NCBI GenBank assembly: GCA_013003425.1
Contig: JABDJB010000078.1
Coordinates: 1 to 64,000 of the forward strand
DNA: 64,000 nucleotides
Direction: 5' to 3'
From: Gammaproteobacteria bacterium
GTDB taxonomy: Bacteria > Pseudomonadota > Gammaproteobacteria > Steroidobacterales > JABDKV01
A program made the position numbers and the translations under genes. Every line of letters begins with the position of its first letter. The stretch's first letter is position 1. The notes beneath the pieces are model-generated. The model had not been told where the DNA came from and ran no database searches. It saw only the letters and a list, made by a program, of their open reading frames with translations. Positions 15,733 through 25,060 of this stretch are shown piece after piece.

Positions 15733-17010
15733 CTACAGCCGGTCGCGCAGTGCGTAATAACTCATTCCGGCCACCAGCGCAGGCCAGCGCAGCAGCGCGC
15801 CTCCGGGAAAGCGCCGAGTTGGCAGCCCGGCCATCAGGTCGAAGCGCTGCGTTTCACCGCTGACTGCCTCTGCCAGCAGCTTGCCACCCAGCGTGGCGGT
15901 GGGCACACCGTGTCCCGAGTAGCCCTGCGCGTATAACACGTTGTCCGCCAGCCGGCCAAAACCGGGCAGCCGGCTCATGGTTATTGCCAGCGTGCCACCC
16001 CAGGCATAGTCAATTCTGGTTTCGGCCAGCTGCGGATAGACCCGCAACATGTACTTGCGCACGAATGAGCGGATATCGGCCGGAAAACGCCGGCTGTAAT
16101 TTTCGCCGCCACCAAAGATAAGCCGGTTGTCTGCCGACAGCTTCCAGTAGTTGATGACGAAAAGAGAATCCTGCACGGCGACGTCATCGCGAATGATGCT
16201 GCGCGCTTCGGTTTCGGGCAACGGCTCGGTTGCCAGGATAAAATTGTTGATCGGCATGATCTGCCCGGCCATTCGCCTGCTGAGCGATTCCACATAGCCG
16301 TTACAGGCGATAACGACATCTCGGGCACGTACGCAGCCGGCTTTGGTGCGCACCACAACGGTTTGCCCCTGCTCGAATGCGCAGACCCGGCTGCGCTCGT
16401 AAATCGTGGCGCCGGCTGCTTCGCCTGCAGCAGCCAGACCCAGGACATAGTTGAGCGGATGCAGATGTGCTGCCGTTTCGTCCAGCATGCCGGCAAAGTA
16501 TCGGTTGGTACCCAGCATGCCGAGTAACTCGTCGCGCGGGATAAAACGCACGCTCTGGTGGCCGTAGCGTTGCCGCAGGTGCTCGCATTCCTGCTGCAGC
16601 CCGCTGACCTCTCGCTGCTTCGCCGCAACGTAAAGAACCCCGCTTTTCAGGTCACAGTCGATGGAGTGCCCGGCGATCAGTGCCTTGAGCAGTTGCACGG
16701 CTTCGAGGCCGAGGTCCCACAGTTTCCCGGCCGTTTCGTGACCCACCAGCTTCTCCAGCGCTGGCTGGTCCTTGCGCTGGCCAACGCTGACATGGCCCCC
16801 ATTGCGGCCCGAGGCGCCCCAGCCGACACGCTGCGCCTCGAGCAGTACTACTTTTTTACCGCGCTGTGCCAGGTGCAATGCGGCCGAGGTGCCGGTAATA
16901 CCGCCGCCGATAACGCACACGTCGGCCGTGAGCTCACCCTGCAGGGCTGGCCGCTCACGTATCCCGCGCGCGGTTGCGTTGTAGTAAGAATCGATGTATC
17001 CGTTGTGCAT
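15733..17010 (-). CDS. puuB: Gamma-glutamylputrescine oxidoreductase-like FAD enzyme (PuuB)
   Basis: A 425-residue DAO-family flavoenzyme. The FAD Rossmann motif is VCVIGGGITGTSAALHLAQR (about 31-50) with the conserved GWGASGRNGGHVS after it, and the C-terminal GYSGHGVPTATLGGKLLAEA closes the FAD site. PuuB oxidises gamma-glutamylputrescine to the aldehyde with release of ammonia and peroxide. The start opposes the aldehyde dehydrogenase gene with only 49 bases between them, so the two form a divergent pair for consecutive pathway steps. It converges with the CoA transferase gene with one base between stops. Confidence 0.9.
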   Translation of the reverse strand: MHNGYIDSYYNATARGIRERPALQGELTADVCVIGGGITGTSAALHLAQRGKKVVLLEAQRVGWGASGRNGGHVSVGQRKDQPALEKLVGHETAGKLWDLGLEAVQLLKALIAGHSIDCDLKSGVLYVAAKQREVSGLQQECEHLRQRYGHQSVRFIPRDELLGMLGTNRYFAGMLDETAAHLHPLNYVLGLAAAGEAAGATIYERSRVCAFEQGQTVVVRTKAGCVRARDVVIACNGYVESLSRRMAGQIMPINNFILATEPLPETEARSIIRDDVAVQDSLFVINYWKLSADNRLIFGGGENYSRRFPADIRSFVRKYMLRVYPQLAETRIDYAWGGTLAITMSRLPGFGRLADNVLYAQGYSGHGVPTATLGGKLLAEAVSGETQRFDLMAGLPTRRFPGGALLRWPALVAGMSYYALRDRL

Positions 17011-17059
17011 CTGCGCCGCCTATAATAGCAGTCCGTCAATAGCAGCAGCGGATCGGGCA

Positions 17060-18493
17060 ATGAAACAGCACACCAGGTTTTATATCAACGGCGAATGGGT
17101 CGAACCGCACTCGCGGCAGACGCTGGAGGTGATTAATCCCGCTACCGAGAAAGCCGTGGCGACGATTGCTCTGGGTGACGCGACCGATATTGATCGAGCC
17201 GTGATGGCCGCGCGTGCAGCCTTCGACAGCTTTTCGGGCACCAGCCGCAGCGACCGTCTCGAATTGCTGCAGGCGGTACTCGCTGTATACGACAAACGCT
17301 ACGCCGAGATGGCGGCCGCAATAACCGAGGAAATGGGCGCACCGGACAAGCTGGCAATGCGCGCGCAGGCAGGCTGCGGCAAAGGCCATCTTGCGCACGC
17401 GATCAAGGCGCTGAAGACTTTTGAATTCGAGCAACGCATGGGTGAGAGCGTGATCCTGCGTGAGCCAATTGGCGTTTGTGGCTTTATTACGCCGTGGAAC
17501 TGGCCGATAAACCAGATTGCCTGCAAGGTGGCACCCGCTTTGGCGACAGGGTGCACGATGGTGCTAAAGCCCAGTGAAATAGCTCCGCTGTCGGCAATTC
17601 TTTTTTCTGAAATACTGCACGAGGCCGGCGTGCCTGCCGGTGTTTACAACATGGTCAACGGCACCGGTCCGGATGCTGGTGCACCGTTGTCAGCACACCC
17701 GCAAATCGACATGATGTCGTTTACCGGCTCTACCCGCGCCGGGATTCTGGTCGCCAAGGCCGCAGCCGATACCGTCAAGCGTGTCACCCAGGAACTGGGC
17801 GGCAAATCGGCAAATATCATTCTCGACGACGCCGACCTGGAAAAAGCCGTGACCTATGGCGTACGCGAGTGCTTTTCCAACACCGGCCAGTCCTGCAACG
17901 CGCCCAGCCGCATGCTGGTGCCACGCGAGCAGCTGGCGGAGGCAACCGCAATTGCGGTGCGCGCGGCCGAGGCGACGCGTGTCGGCGGTCCGCATGACGA
18001 ATCAACGCACCTCGGACCGGTGGTGAGCCAGGTGCAGTACGACAAGATCCAGCGCCTCATCCAGCAGGCCCTTAACGAGAATACCGAACTTGCAACGGGT
18101 GGACCGGGCAAACCACAAGGCCTCGAGACGGGTTACTACGTGCGCCCCACCGTGTTCACCAATGTCTCCAACGACATGACGATTGCACGCGAAGAGGTTT
18201 TTGGGCCGGTGTTGGCCATTATCCCCTATGACAACGAAGACGATGCAATACACATAGCTAATGACACCGTCTACGGTTTATCCGGTTACGTGCAATCGGG
18301 TGATATAGAACGTGCGCGTCGGGTTGCAGCCAGGATGCGGACCGGCATGGTGCATATAAATGGTGCGGGCGGAGATTTCGAGGCACCGTTTGGCGGCTAC
18401 AAGCAGTCAGGCAACGGACGCGAGTGGGGGCCGCTGGCGTTCGAGGACTTCCTCGAAACAAAGGCGGTCATGGGTTACGACAAGACCGCCTGA
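17060..18493 (+). CDS. puuC: NAD(P)-dependent aldehyde dehydrogenase of the polyamine pathway
   Basis: About 477 residues. It has GVCGFITPWNWPINQIACKV and LKPSEIAPLSA for cofactor binding, the catalytic glutamate in TQELGGKSANI, and the nucleophile in NTGQSCNAPSRM. An in-frame upstream extension to 16994 overlaps puuB and is not expected; the ATG at 17060 starts with the normal family opening FYINGEWVEP. In this place it should oxidise gamma-glutamyl-aminobutyraldehyde or 4-aminobutyraldehyde to the acid. The motifs fit the general aldehyde dehydrogenase family, so exact specificity is inferred from the neighbours. A TATAAT box (17021-17026) lies in the divergent gap. Confidence 0.88.
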   Translation: MKQHTRFYINGEWVEPHSRQTLEVINPATEKAVATIALGDATDIDRAVMAARAAFDSFSGTSRSDRLELLQAVLAVYDKRYAEMAAAITEEMGAPDKLAMRAQAGCGKGHLAHAIKALKTFEFEQRMGESVILREPIGVCGFITPWNWPINQIACKVAPALATGCTMVLKPSEIAPLSAILFSEILHEAGVPAGVYNMVNGTGPDAGAPLSAHPQIDMMSFTGSTRAGILVAKAAADTVKRVTQELGGKSANIILDDADLEKAVTYGVRECFSNTGQSCNAPSRMLVPREQLAEATAIAVRAAEATRVGGPHDESTHLGPVVSQVQYDKIQRLIQQALNENTELATGGPGKPQGLETGYYVRPTVFTNVSNDMTIAREEVFGPVLAIIPYDNEDDAIHIANDTVYGLSGYVQSGDIERARRVAARMRTGMVHINGAGGDFEAPFGGYKQSGNGREWGPLAFEDFLETKAVMGYDKTA

Positions 18494-18494
18494 G

Positions 18495-19889
18495 CTACTT
18501 GTCCCGGTTGGCCCGCTCCGCTGCACGAATGGCGGCTTCGCCCAGCGCCAGCAGCGCGAGCGCGCCGTAAAGTACCGGTCGCTGTATGCCTTCGCCGGGT
18601 GTATAAACAAACAGGACGATTGCAATTGCCAGAATAACGAAACACAGTGCGGCGAGTATCACCGCAACGGTCAGTCCGCCTGGAATGCAAAATGGCCGCG
18701 GGTGCTGCGGATCACGCACCCGAAGTTTTACGAACGCTGCCATCATGCCGAGATATGGCAGCAGAAAAATCACTGCGCTGAAGGCAAAGAGCGACCAAAA
18801 CAACTCTTCCTTAGAACCGGCCAGAAACCCGTAAAGAACCAGCACCGCGGTGCCTACCAGTCCCATAGTGATAGCGGCGCCGGCTGGTGTGCCACGGCTT
18901 GTCTCATGCGCCAGAAAACGCGGCAGCTCGCCTTCCTGTCCGGCTTCGGCAGCAGCGCGGTTACAGCCGAGCGTCCAGGTAACGCCGTTGGAAAAAAAAG
19001 TGTAGAGAGCGAAAATGCCAAGGAGCATTACTGCGGCCTGCCCGGCCGTCGACTGCCCGAGAATTTGTCGCAGCGTATCGACCAGTCCGTCGACCAGGTC
19101 GATTTCGCCTGCCGGCAGCGCTGCAAGCATCGCGGCAGTAGCAAGGGTATACAACGTAATGATTATCAGACCGGAAACAAAAACCGCCCGCGGTACATCG
19201 CGTGCCGGATTCTTCATTTCCTCACTACTGGCGCTGACCAGCTCAAACCCGAGCATGCCGTAGATAATTGCCGGAATGTATTGCGCCGCGTTGCCGAAGT
19301 TCGGGCGCAGCGTGTCGAGGCTGAGCGGATTTGCCATGCCATTTTTGCGCGTGTAGACAAACGCGGCAATTATCAGCGCAACAAAAACAGCCACTTTGAG
19401 TACGGCGCCAATGTTGGGTATCCATTTGCCGATATCCAGCGTCACTACGTTCAAACCCACAGCAACCCAAAGCAGGGCAATTCCAATCATGATCTGCACC
19501 GGAAGTTGCAGGTCCGGCATGAACAGCTGGGCAAAAATTCCGGCAAACAGGATGTTGATGGCCGGTAGCCAGACGGCAGTATTGACCCAGTAGCCCCAGC
19601 TGGCCCGCGCTCCCCAGCGGCCGCCAAACGCGTCGCGAATCCAGGCGTAGATACCGCCCTGCTCCGGATAAGCACAGCCCATCTCGGCGCAGATCAGCGC
19701 AAACGGTATGTAAAAGACAACGCCGAGAAACAGCCACCAGAAGATACTCGATGCACCAATTGAGGCGGCGGCGGCCAGCGTCTCGAGCAGCAGGATCGCC
19801 GATACGGTAAACAGAACCAGGTCTCGTTGCCCGAGCGACCGTTTCCTGTGCACCGTTGACGGCTGGCCCACGACAGGTTTGTTTTTCAT
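18495..19889 (-). CDS. APC-family amino acid/polyamine permease (PuuP-like)
   Basis: A 464-residue permease with about 12 hydrophobic helices. The first, LVLFTVSAILLLETLAAAAS, and the following LICAEMGCAYPEQGGIYAWI match the APC superfamily N-terminus (TM1 and TM2), and FELVSASSEEMKNPARDVPR is the usual TM6 region. Given its place among putrescine genes it is probably the putrescine importer, in place of the SpuDEFGH ABC transporter of Pseudomonas. It converges with the aldehyde dehydrogenase (one base between stops) and starts 49 bases from the divergent TPR-sulfotransferase. Confidence 0.85.
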   Translation of the reverse strand: MKNKPVVGQPSTVHRKRSLGQRDLVLFTVSAILLLETLAAAASIGASSIFWWLFLGVVFYIPFALICAEMGCAYPEQGGIYAWIRDAFGGRWGARASWGYWVNTAVWLPAINILFAGIFAQLFMPDLQLPVQIMIGIALLWVAVGLNVVTLDIGKWIPNIGAVLKVAVFVALIIAAFVYTRKNGMANPLSLDTLRPNFGNAAQYIPAIIYGMLGFELVSASSEEMKNPARDVPRAVFVSGLIIITLYTLATAAMLAALPAGEIDLVDGLVDTLRQILGQSTAGQAAVMLLGIFALYTFFSNGVTWTLGCNRAAAEAGQEGELPRFLAHETSRGTPAGAAITMGLVGTAVLVLYGFLAGSKEELFWSLFAFSAVIFLLPYLGMMAAFVKLRVRDPQHPRPFCIPGGLTVAVILAALCFVILAIAIVLFVYTPGEGIQRPVLYGALALLALGEAAIRAAERANRDK

Positions 19890-19938
19890 TAATCGCAGCC
19901 GTAACCACCGGACGAATCGTTACAATAGGCAGTGGGCG

Positions 19939-21549
19939 ATGGCTGATCAAGTAGTATCAATCCCGACAATGCAGCAGACACTCGAAACCTTAAGTAACCA
20001 GCAGCTGTTGCAGCGTGGTTTTGCCGCGCTCAATCGCGGCCGTCTCGGTGAAGCCGAGGCATGCTGTCGCACCGCGCTATTGCGTAGCCCGGACCTTGCG
20101 CCCGGACACTTTCTCGTCGGCCTTGTGGCGCTGGAGGCGCAGGACAGGCGCACCGCATTCAGTGCTTTTCGTTCCGTGACCAGGCTTGAACCTGCGCATG
20201 CCGCTGCCTGGGCACACCTGGCACGCTTGTTTATCACCGACGGCCAGGTCAATCGCGCCGATGCGGCGCTGCGGGAAGTTTTGCGTCATGTACGGGACGA
20301 AGCGATTGTCGAAGACCTCGTCGGAACCGTCTATTCGCGCATGGGTGAATACGGCCTGGCGGCGCAGTGGTATGAAAAGGCAATAGAACACCAGAAAGAC
20401 CACCCGCCGTTCCTGCTCAATCATGCCAACAATCTTGTGTATCACGGAGAGACTGCCGCGGCACAGGACGTGTTCCGTCGCATCATCGATATTCAGCCGC
20501 TCAACCCGCAGGCACACTGGGCCCTCGCCGCCGCGCGCAAGGCAACCGATGAACAGCACATTGTGCAAATGCAGCGCATCCTGACCAAGGGCGTACATCC
20601 GCGTGCGCAGGCTTTCTACTGCTATGCCATCGGCAAGGAATATGAAGACCTGCAGGAATGGGACGCTGCTTTTCGTGCATTCGCGGCCGGCGCCAGGGCG
20701 CGGCGGTCGACCGTGGAATTCGACGAGCAGGCGGAAATCGAGATGTTCCGGTTTCTGGAGGAAAGCTACCTTCCGGAGCGCTTGTCGGGCTCTGGCCACG
20801 ATTCTGCTGCGCCCATTTTTGTGCTGGGCCAGCCCCGTACCGGTACAACGCTTATCGAGCGCATTATCGGCAGTCATTCGCTCGTGCACCCGGCCGGCGA
20901 ACTGCAGCAGTTCGCGCTGGCCATACGCCGCCTGGCAGATTACAACGATGCGAAGCGCTTCTCGGCTGAAATGTTCGCAGCAGCACTGGACCTGAACTTT
21001 ACCCAGCTTGGCGCCATGTATCTCGACACCACCCGGCGCATGCAGGGCGAAACGCCCCGTTTTATTGACAAGCTGCCGCAGAACTACCTGATGATCCCGC
21101 TAATCCTGGCAGCGCTGCCAAATGCGAAAATCGTGCACCTGACACGTGACCCGATGGATGCCTGTTTTGCCAGCTTTAAACAGCTGTTTGCCGACGCCTA
21201 CCTGCACTCCTATGACCAGCAGGAAATGGCCCGCCACCACGTCCGCTATCGCCGATTGATGCAGGTGTGGCGCGACCGTTTTCCGGGGCGGTTCTTTGAC
21301 ATCAGCTATGAAGAGACCGTGACTGACCTGGAACCAGCGGTACGCGATCTGCTTGGCTTCCTGGAGCTGCCGTTTGAAAAAGCCTGTATGGAGTTTCATC
21401 GCCAGGACGCCGCTGTGTCGACGGCCAGTGCGGTGCAGGTACGTCAGCCGGTTCACACACGCTCGGTCGGCCGGTGGAAAAAATATGCTGGTGAGCTACA
21501 GCCGATGCTGGAAACACTGCAGCACAACGGCGTCGAAGTAACTGTCTGA
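19939..21549 (+). CDS. TPR-repeat sulfotransferase family protein
   Basis: A 536-residue cytoplasmic protein with two parts. Residues about 20-270 are TPR-like helical repeats (for example FAALNRGRLGEAEACCRTAL and AQWYEKAIEHQKDHPPFLLN). Residues about 290-530 form a sulfotransferase domain with the PAPS 5'-phosphosulfate loop FVLGQPRTGTTLIERI (298-304 core) and the 3'-phosphate loop VHLTRDPMDACFASFKQLF. The start at 19939 avoids overlap with the permease gene; a further ATG at 19969 is possible. It lies 80 bases before a TonB receptor on the same strand, a pairing often met in marine gammaproteobacteria. The acceptor of the sulfate is unknown. Confidence 0.85.
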   Translation: MADQVVSIPTMQQTLETLSNQQLLQRGFAALNRGRLGEAEACCRTALLRSPDLAPGHFLVGLVALEAQDRRTAFSAFRSVTRLEPAHAAAWAHLARLFITDGQVNRADAALREVLRHVRDEAIVEDLVGTVYSRMGEYGLAAQWYEKAIEHQKDHPPFLLNHANNLVYHGETAAAQDVFRRIIDIQPLNPQAHWALAAARKATDEQHIVQMQRILTKGVHPRAQAFYCYAIGKEYEDLQEWDAAFRAFAAGARARRSTVEFDEQAEIEMFRFLEESYLPERLSGSGHDSAAPIFVLGQPRTGTTLIERIIGSHSLVHPAGELQQFALAIRRLADYNDAKRFSAEMFAAALDLNFTQLGAMYLDTTRRMQGETPRFIDKLPQNYLMIPLILAALPNAKIVHLTRDPMDACFASFKQLFADAYLHSYDQQEMARHHVRYRRLMQVWRDRFPGRFFDISYEETVTDLEPAVRDLLGFLELPFEKACMEFHRQDAAVSTASAVQVRQPVHTRSVGRWKKYAGELQPMLETLQHNGVEVTV

Positions 21550-21564
21550 GAACGCCATAATTTA

Positions 21565-21581
21565 TTGACTTTCGACGTCAA
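21565..21581 (+). promoter_or_regulatory. TTGAC inverted repeat upstream of the TonB receptor
   Basis: TTGAC (21565-21569) and GTCAA (21577-21581) form an inverted repeat with a 7-base spacer. The left arm could be a -35 box (TTGACT) with GACTAT 17 bases downstream as a poor -10. It could be an operator over a promoter for the TonB gene, but evidence is limited to the pattern. Confidence 0.3.
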
Positions 21582-21629
21582 ACGCCGGACTATCGTTGCA
21601 TCAACGACTCAGTACTGTGGGGTGTTCCT

Positions 21630-23984
21630 GTGAAGTTGAAATCAGCCTGTGTAAACGTCGTTCCGGCTACTCGCCACTCCCGCCTCGCGGAAGCAGTCTC
21701 GCTTGCCATTGCCGGCTCTCTGGCCGCTGTGCCTGCCGTTGCGCAGGAAGTGGAAGAAGTCATGGTCACCGCAACCAAGCGGGAAGAATCCGTGCAGGAT
21801 GTACCGCTTGCGATCACGGCGTTATCGGGCGAATTTACCCGCGAGGTCAATCTCAACGACGTCAAGGATCTTGTTTCCTTTACCCCGGGCGTCACCGGTA
21901 ACAGCCAGGACAGCTTTATCGATGCCATCAGCGTGCGGGGCATACGCACCCAGGATTTTGGCGTCGGCGGCGACCCTTCTGCAGCGTTTTTCAAGAATGA
22001 CCTGTACGAAGGCCGCAACGGTTCGGCGGTAACCAGCCTTTACGACATGGCGCGGTCGGAAGTCCTGCGTGGCCCGCAGGGTTTTCTGTTCGGACGCAAT
22101 TCCATCGGTGGTGCATTCAGCGTGCACACGGCGCGCGCCGAGATTGATGGCGGCAACTCGGGCTATATAGAGCTGGATGCCGGCGAGGACTCACGTATTG
22201 CCGGCGAAGGGGCCGTCAATGTGCCGGTCAACGATCATTTCGCCATGCGTTTTGCCGGCTATTTCTCTACCGAAGATGGTTTTGCCAAAAATGTCTTCAA
22301 CGGCCGTGACGTCATCGAGCATGACAAGTCCGCCGTGCGCTGGTCTACAACCCATGAGAAAGATGCGCTAAGCGTATATACCATGCTCGAGTACGAGTCG
22401 CGTAAACAGTCGGGGTCAATGTACCGCGCCGTCGATCGCGGCGATATCTGGGAAACGTTCGTTGCCGCAACCGGTGCTTCTGAACTGAGCGGCAGCGATG
22501 AGGACATCGACAGCGACCAGTCCGGCGGTGATGCCGACGATGCCGATATTCTCACGCTCGGGGTGCGTTTCGATTACGACTTCGAGAACATGACGCTGAC
22601 CTCGAACACCGGCTACAAGGACCATGATTATTTTTACAGCGAGGACTACGACGGCACCCCGCTGAATATCAATAATTACGGCCAGGACCAGGCCGGCGAT
22701 TATTTCCAGCAGGAGTTTCGCCTCACCTCAGACAACGATGGCCCCTTCTCCTGGTATGCCGGTGTATCGTTCTATAAGGAAAGTATCGACGCGCTGTTTA
22801 CGTTTTCGGGTGAAGAGGATTTTTTCTGCCAGTACTACGGCTACTATTACAACGATGGCATGACCTTCAGCGGCTGTGCCGACCTGTATGCCTATTACAG
22901 TTCACCATTTACGCCAAGCGCTGATGGCCTCCTTACGGAAACAGGGCGTATCGTCGGCGACTATTCCGGCTGGGGTGCCTACGTCGACCTGTCTTTTGCC
23001 GCCAGCGATACGCTCGATTTCAGCATAGGCGCACGCTGGACCGACGACGAGAAAGATTTCAGCATCAATGTGCCGCCGCCCGACAGCGACCTCGGTGCCT
23101 ACTGGGCTTACACGTTCGCCACCGAGGGTGCGGTCAGCGAAAAACGCAGCTGGGACGATACAACCCTGCGGTTTGTCGCTCGTTACCGGCCTACGCCCAC
23201 CGCACTGCTGTTTGGCAGTTTTACTGAAGGATTCAAGTCAGGTGGCTTTGGTAGCTTTGCCCTGGTGGACTCCATGGGTGACGGCGTTGGCGGCGGTGAC
23301 GATGAAGCCAGCCAGGCACGCGGTGATCGCCCCAATGCCTTTAACCCGGAAACAGTGGATTCGTTGGAGTTCGGGTACAAGGATACTTTCGGCCAGGCTG
23401 ACGTGGCAGTTACCGCATTTCTCTATGACTACAAGGATCTCCAGGTAGTCGTGTTCGATGGTGGTGCGGCAAAAGTGGAGAATGTTGGCCAGGTTGATGG
23501 CCAGGGCCTCGAGGCATCGATCACCGCCCGGCTCGGTGACAATTACGACTTGTATGCAGCCGCATCGTGGCTCGATACCGAAGCAACCCAGCTGCAAAAG
23601 ATCTGCGGCCTCGATAACGCGAACGGCTGTGAAGGCAGTTCGCTGTTCTGGGCGCCGGACTTTTCCGGCGCGCTTGTCCTCAATGGTCATTGGCCCGCGG
23701 CCAACGGCGAATGGAGTGGCGGGCTGGAAATGTTCTGGGAATCTGAACGAGGCGGCGGTTTCGAAAACCTGGCCTCGACAAAGATCGGGTCATATACCGA
23801 TGTGTCTGCGCGTTTTGGCTATGAGTCCAATAACAACTGGGCGCTGCGTCTGTATATCGAAAACCTCACCGATGAATTTACCTGGGACGGGTTGAACAAT
23901 AACGGTGGCGTGCTGCCGTCGCATTTCTTCGGGCCGAAAAAACCGCGCACAATCGGGATCAGTTATACCTACCGCTGGGAGTAA
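21630..23984 (+). CDS. TonB-dependent outer-membrane receptor
   Basis: A 784-residue receptor with a GTG start. Residues 1-39 are a signal peptide ending AVPAVAQ. The TonB box is EEVMVTATKREESVQD (about 41-56). The plug domain follows, with VKDLVSFTPGV and the VLRGPQGFLFGRNSIGGAF motif (about 147-165). The remainder is the 22-strand barrel with aromatic girdles, ending in an aromatic C-terminal strand that finishes in Trp-Glu. The VTATKR box and absence of a SusD partner fit the large group of gammaproteobacterial receptors of unknown substrate. It is probably cotranscribed with the TPR-sulfotransferase gene. Downstream the DNA carries degenerate copies of its own 3' end. Confidence 0.92.
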   Translation: MKLKSACVNVVPATRHSRLAEAVSLAIAGSLAAVPAVAQEVEEVMVTATKREESVQDVPLAITALSGEFTREVNLNDVKDLVSFTPGVTGNSQDSFIDAISVRGIRTQDFGVGGDPSAAFFKNDLYEGRNGSAVTSLYDMARSEVLRGPQGFLFGRNSIGGAFSVHTARAEIDGGNSGYIELDAGEDSRIAGEGAVNVPVNDHFAMRFAGYFSTEDGFAKNVFNGRDVIEHDKSAVRWSTTHEKDALSVYTMLEYESRKQSGSMYRAVDRGDIWETFVAATGASELSGSDEDIDSDQSGGDADDADILTLGVRFDYDFENMTLTSNTGYKDHDYFYSEDYDGTPLNINNYGQDQAGDYFQQEFRLTSDNDGPFSWYAGVSFYKESIDALFTFSGEEDFFCQYYGYYYNDGMTFSGCADLYAYYSSPFTPSADGLLTETGRIVGDYSGWGAYVDLSFAASDTLDFSIGARWTDDEKDFSINVPPPDSDLGAYWAYTFATEGAVSEKRSWDDTTLRFVARYRPTPTALLFGSFTEGFKSGGFGSFALVDSMGDGVGGGDDEASQARGDRPNAFNPETVDSLEFGYKDTFGQADVAVTAFLYDYKDLQVVVFDGGAAKVENVGQVDGQGLEASITARLGDNYDLYAAASWLDTEATQLQKICGLDNANGCEGSSLFWAPDFSGALVLNGHWPAANGEWSGGLEMFWESERGGGFENLASTKIGSYTDVSARFGYESNNNWALRLYIENLTDEFTWDGLNNNGGVLPSHFFGPKKPRTIGISYTYRWE

Positions 23985-24140
23985 TCCCGCGGCCAGGTAT
24001 ATGGAATCAGTTATAACGATCGTTGGTAGTAATCCGCGGGCAGGCTGATGGCACAGTTAAATCGAACGCTGGAAATAATCCGCGCGCAAACCAGTTGCAC
24101 AGTCAAAACGGAACCTGAAAATAATACGCGGACAACCCGA
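23955..24140 (+). repeat. Decaying tandem repeats (46-48 bp) of the TonB gene 3' end
   Basis: The last codons of the TonB gene and the bases after them recur about three more times before the agmatinase start. CAGTTA or CAGTCA recurs at 23960, 24008, 24054 and 24100 (periods 48, 46 and 46). TGGGAGTAATCCCGCG becomes TGGTAGTAATCCGCGG, then TGGAAATAATCCGCGC, then TGAAAATAATACGCGG. Similarity to the first unit falls with distance. It explains the whole gap and looks like successive duplication followed by decay. Confidence 0.85.
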
Positions 24141-25060
24141 TGAGCGACGCTGACCTGAGCGGTGCTGGCAGCAGCACCTATGCCAACGTGTTTACCTACA
24201 TGGGGCTGCCGCTGAGTCGTGACCTTGGCGCTTGCGATGCGGTCGTCATGGGCCTGCCCTATGACCTGGCGACTTCGGCGCGCCCGGGAGCCCGTTTCGG
24301 ACCAAACGCAATTCGGCAGGCTTCTGCCCAGCTGCGCTGGGAAAAAAGGCGCTGGCCGTGGCAATTTGCTCTGAAAGAGCGATTGCGGGTGATCGACTAT
24401 GGCGACCTGTCATTTGCCGAAGGTGACAGCGCAGACCTGGTTGAGACTGCTGCTCACCATTCCGCGGCAGTCGTCGCGGCCGGGAAATTCCTGCTGAGTT
24501 TCGGCGGCGACCATTTCGTATCCCTGCCGTTGTTGCGTGGGATTACCAAAAAGTGCGGCAAACTTGCTCTGCTGCATTTCGATGCGCATACCGATACCGA
24601 GGAAACCGACCTCGAGTACTACCACGGCTCGATGTTTTATCGTGCGTTGCAGGAGGAGCTGCTTGATCCGTCACGCAGCATTCAGCTGGGCATCCGTACT
24701 GAATTCGATAGCAACCGGCATGAACTGGAAGTGCTGGATGCACCGTGGGTCAACAGCCGGTCCGCCGATGATGCTGTCGCGCGTATTCGCCAGCGCATCG
24801 GTGACGCGCCTGTTTACCTGAGTATTGACATTGACTGTCTCGACCCGGCCTACGCGCCCGGTACCGGCACCCCGGTTGCCGGTGGTATGACCACCGACAA
24901 GCTGCTGCAGATTGTACGTGGCCTCGGCGACCTGGATATCGTCGCCGCTGACGTTACGGAAGTTGCGCCGGCCTATGACCCGGCCGAAATAACCGCCCTG
25001 GCGGCGGCTACGGTGGCGCTGGAGATCCTCTACCTCAAGGCGGCGCGGGCCGCCGGCTAA
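24140..25060 (+). CDS. speB: Agmatinase/ureohydrolase family protein
   Basis: A 306-residue binuclear-manganese hydrolase. All ligand motifs are present: SFGGDHFVSLP, LLHFDAHTDTEET, and SIDIDCLDPAYAPGTGTPVAGG. Length and the LPYDLATSARPGARFGPNAIR opening match agmatinases, which convert agmatine to putrescine and urea. That would feed the polyamine genes 7-15 kb to the left. Guanidinobutyrase or proclavaminate amidinohydrolase activity cannot be excluded. The ribosome site is poor because the start sits in the last decayed tandem repeat. The stop overlaps that of the convergent cyclase-like gene by four bases. Confidence 0.9.
   Translation: MSDADLSGAGSSTYANVFTYMGLPLSRDLGACDAVVMGLPYDLATSARPGARFGPNAIRQASAQLRWEKRRWPWQFALKERLRVIDYGDLSFAEGDSADLVETAAHHSAAVVAAGKFLLSFGGDHFVSLPLLRGITKKCGKLALLHFDAHTDTEETDLEYYHGSMFYRALQEELLDPSRSIQLGIRTEFDSNRHELEVLDAPWVNSRSADDAVARIRQRIGDAPVYLSIDIDCLDPAYAPGTGTPVAGGMTTDKLLQIVRGLGDLDIVAADVTEVAPAYDPAEITALAAATVALEILYLKAARAAG

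Noticed and set aside
18360-19568. Open frame antisense to the APC permease
   Set aside because: It begins inside the aldehyde dehydrogenase gene and shadows the permease; composition is typical of a shadow frame.
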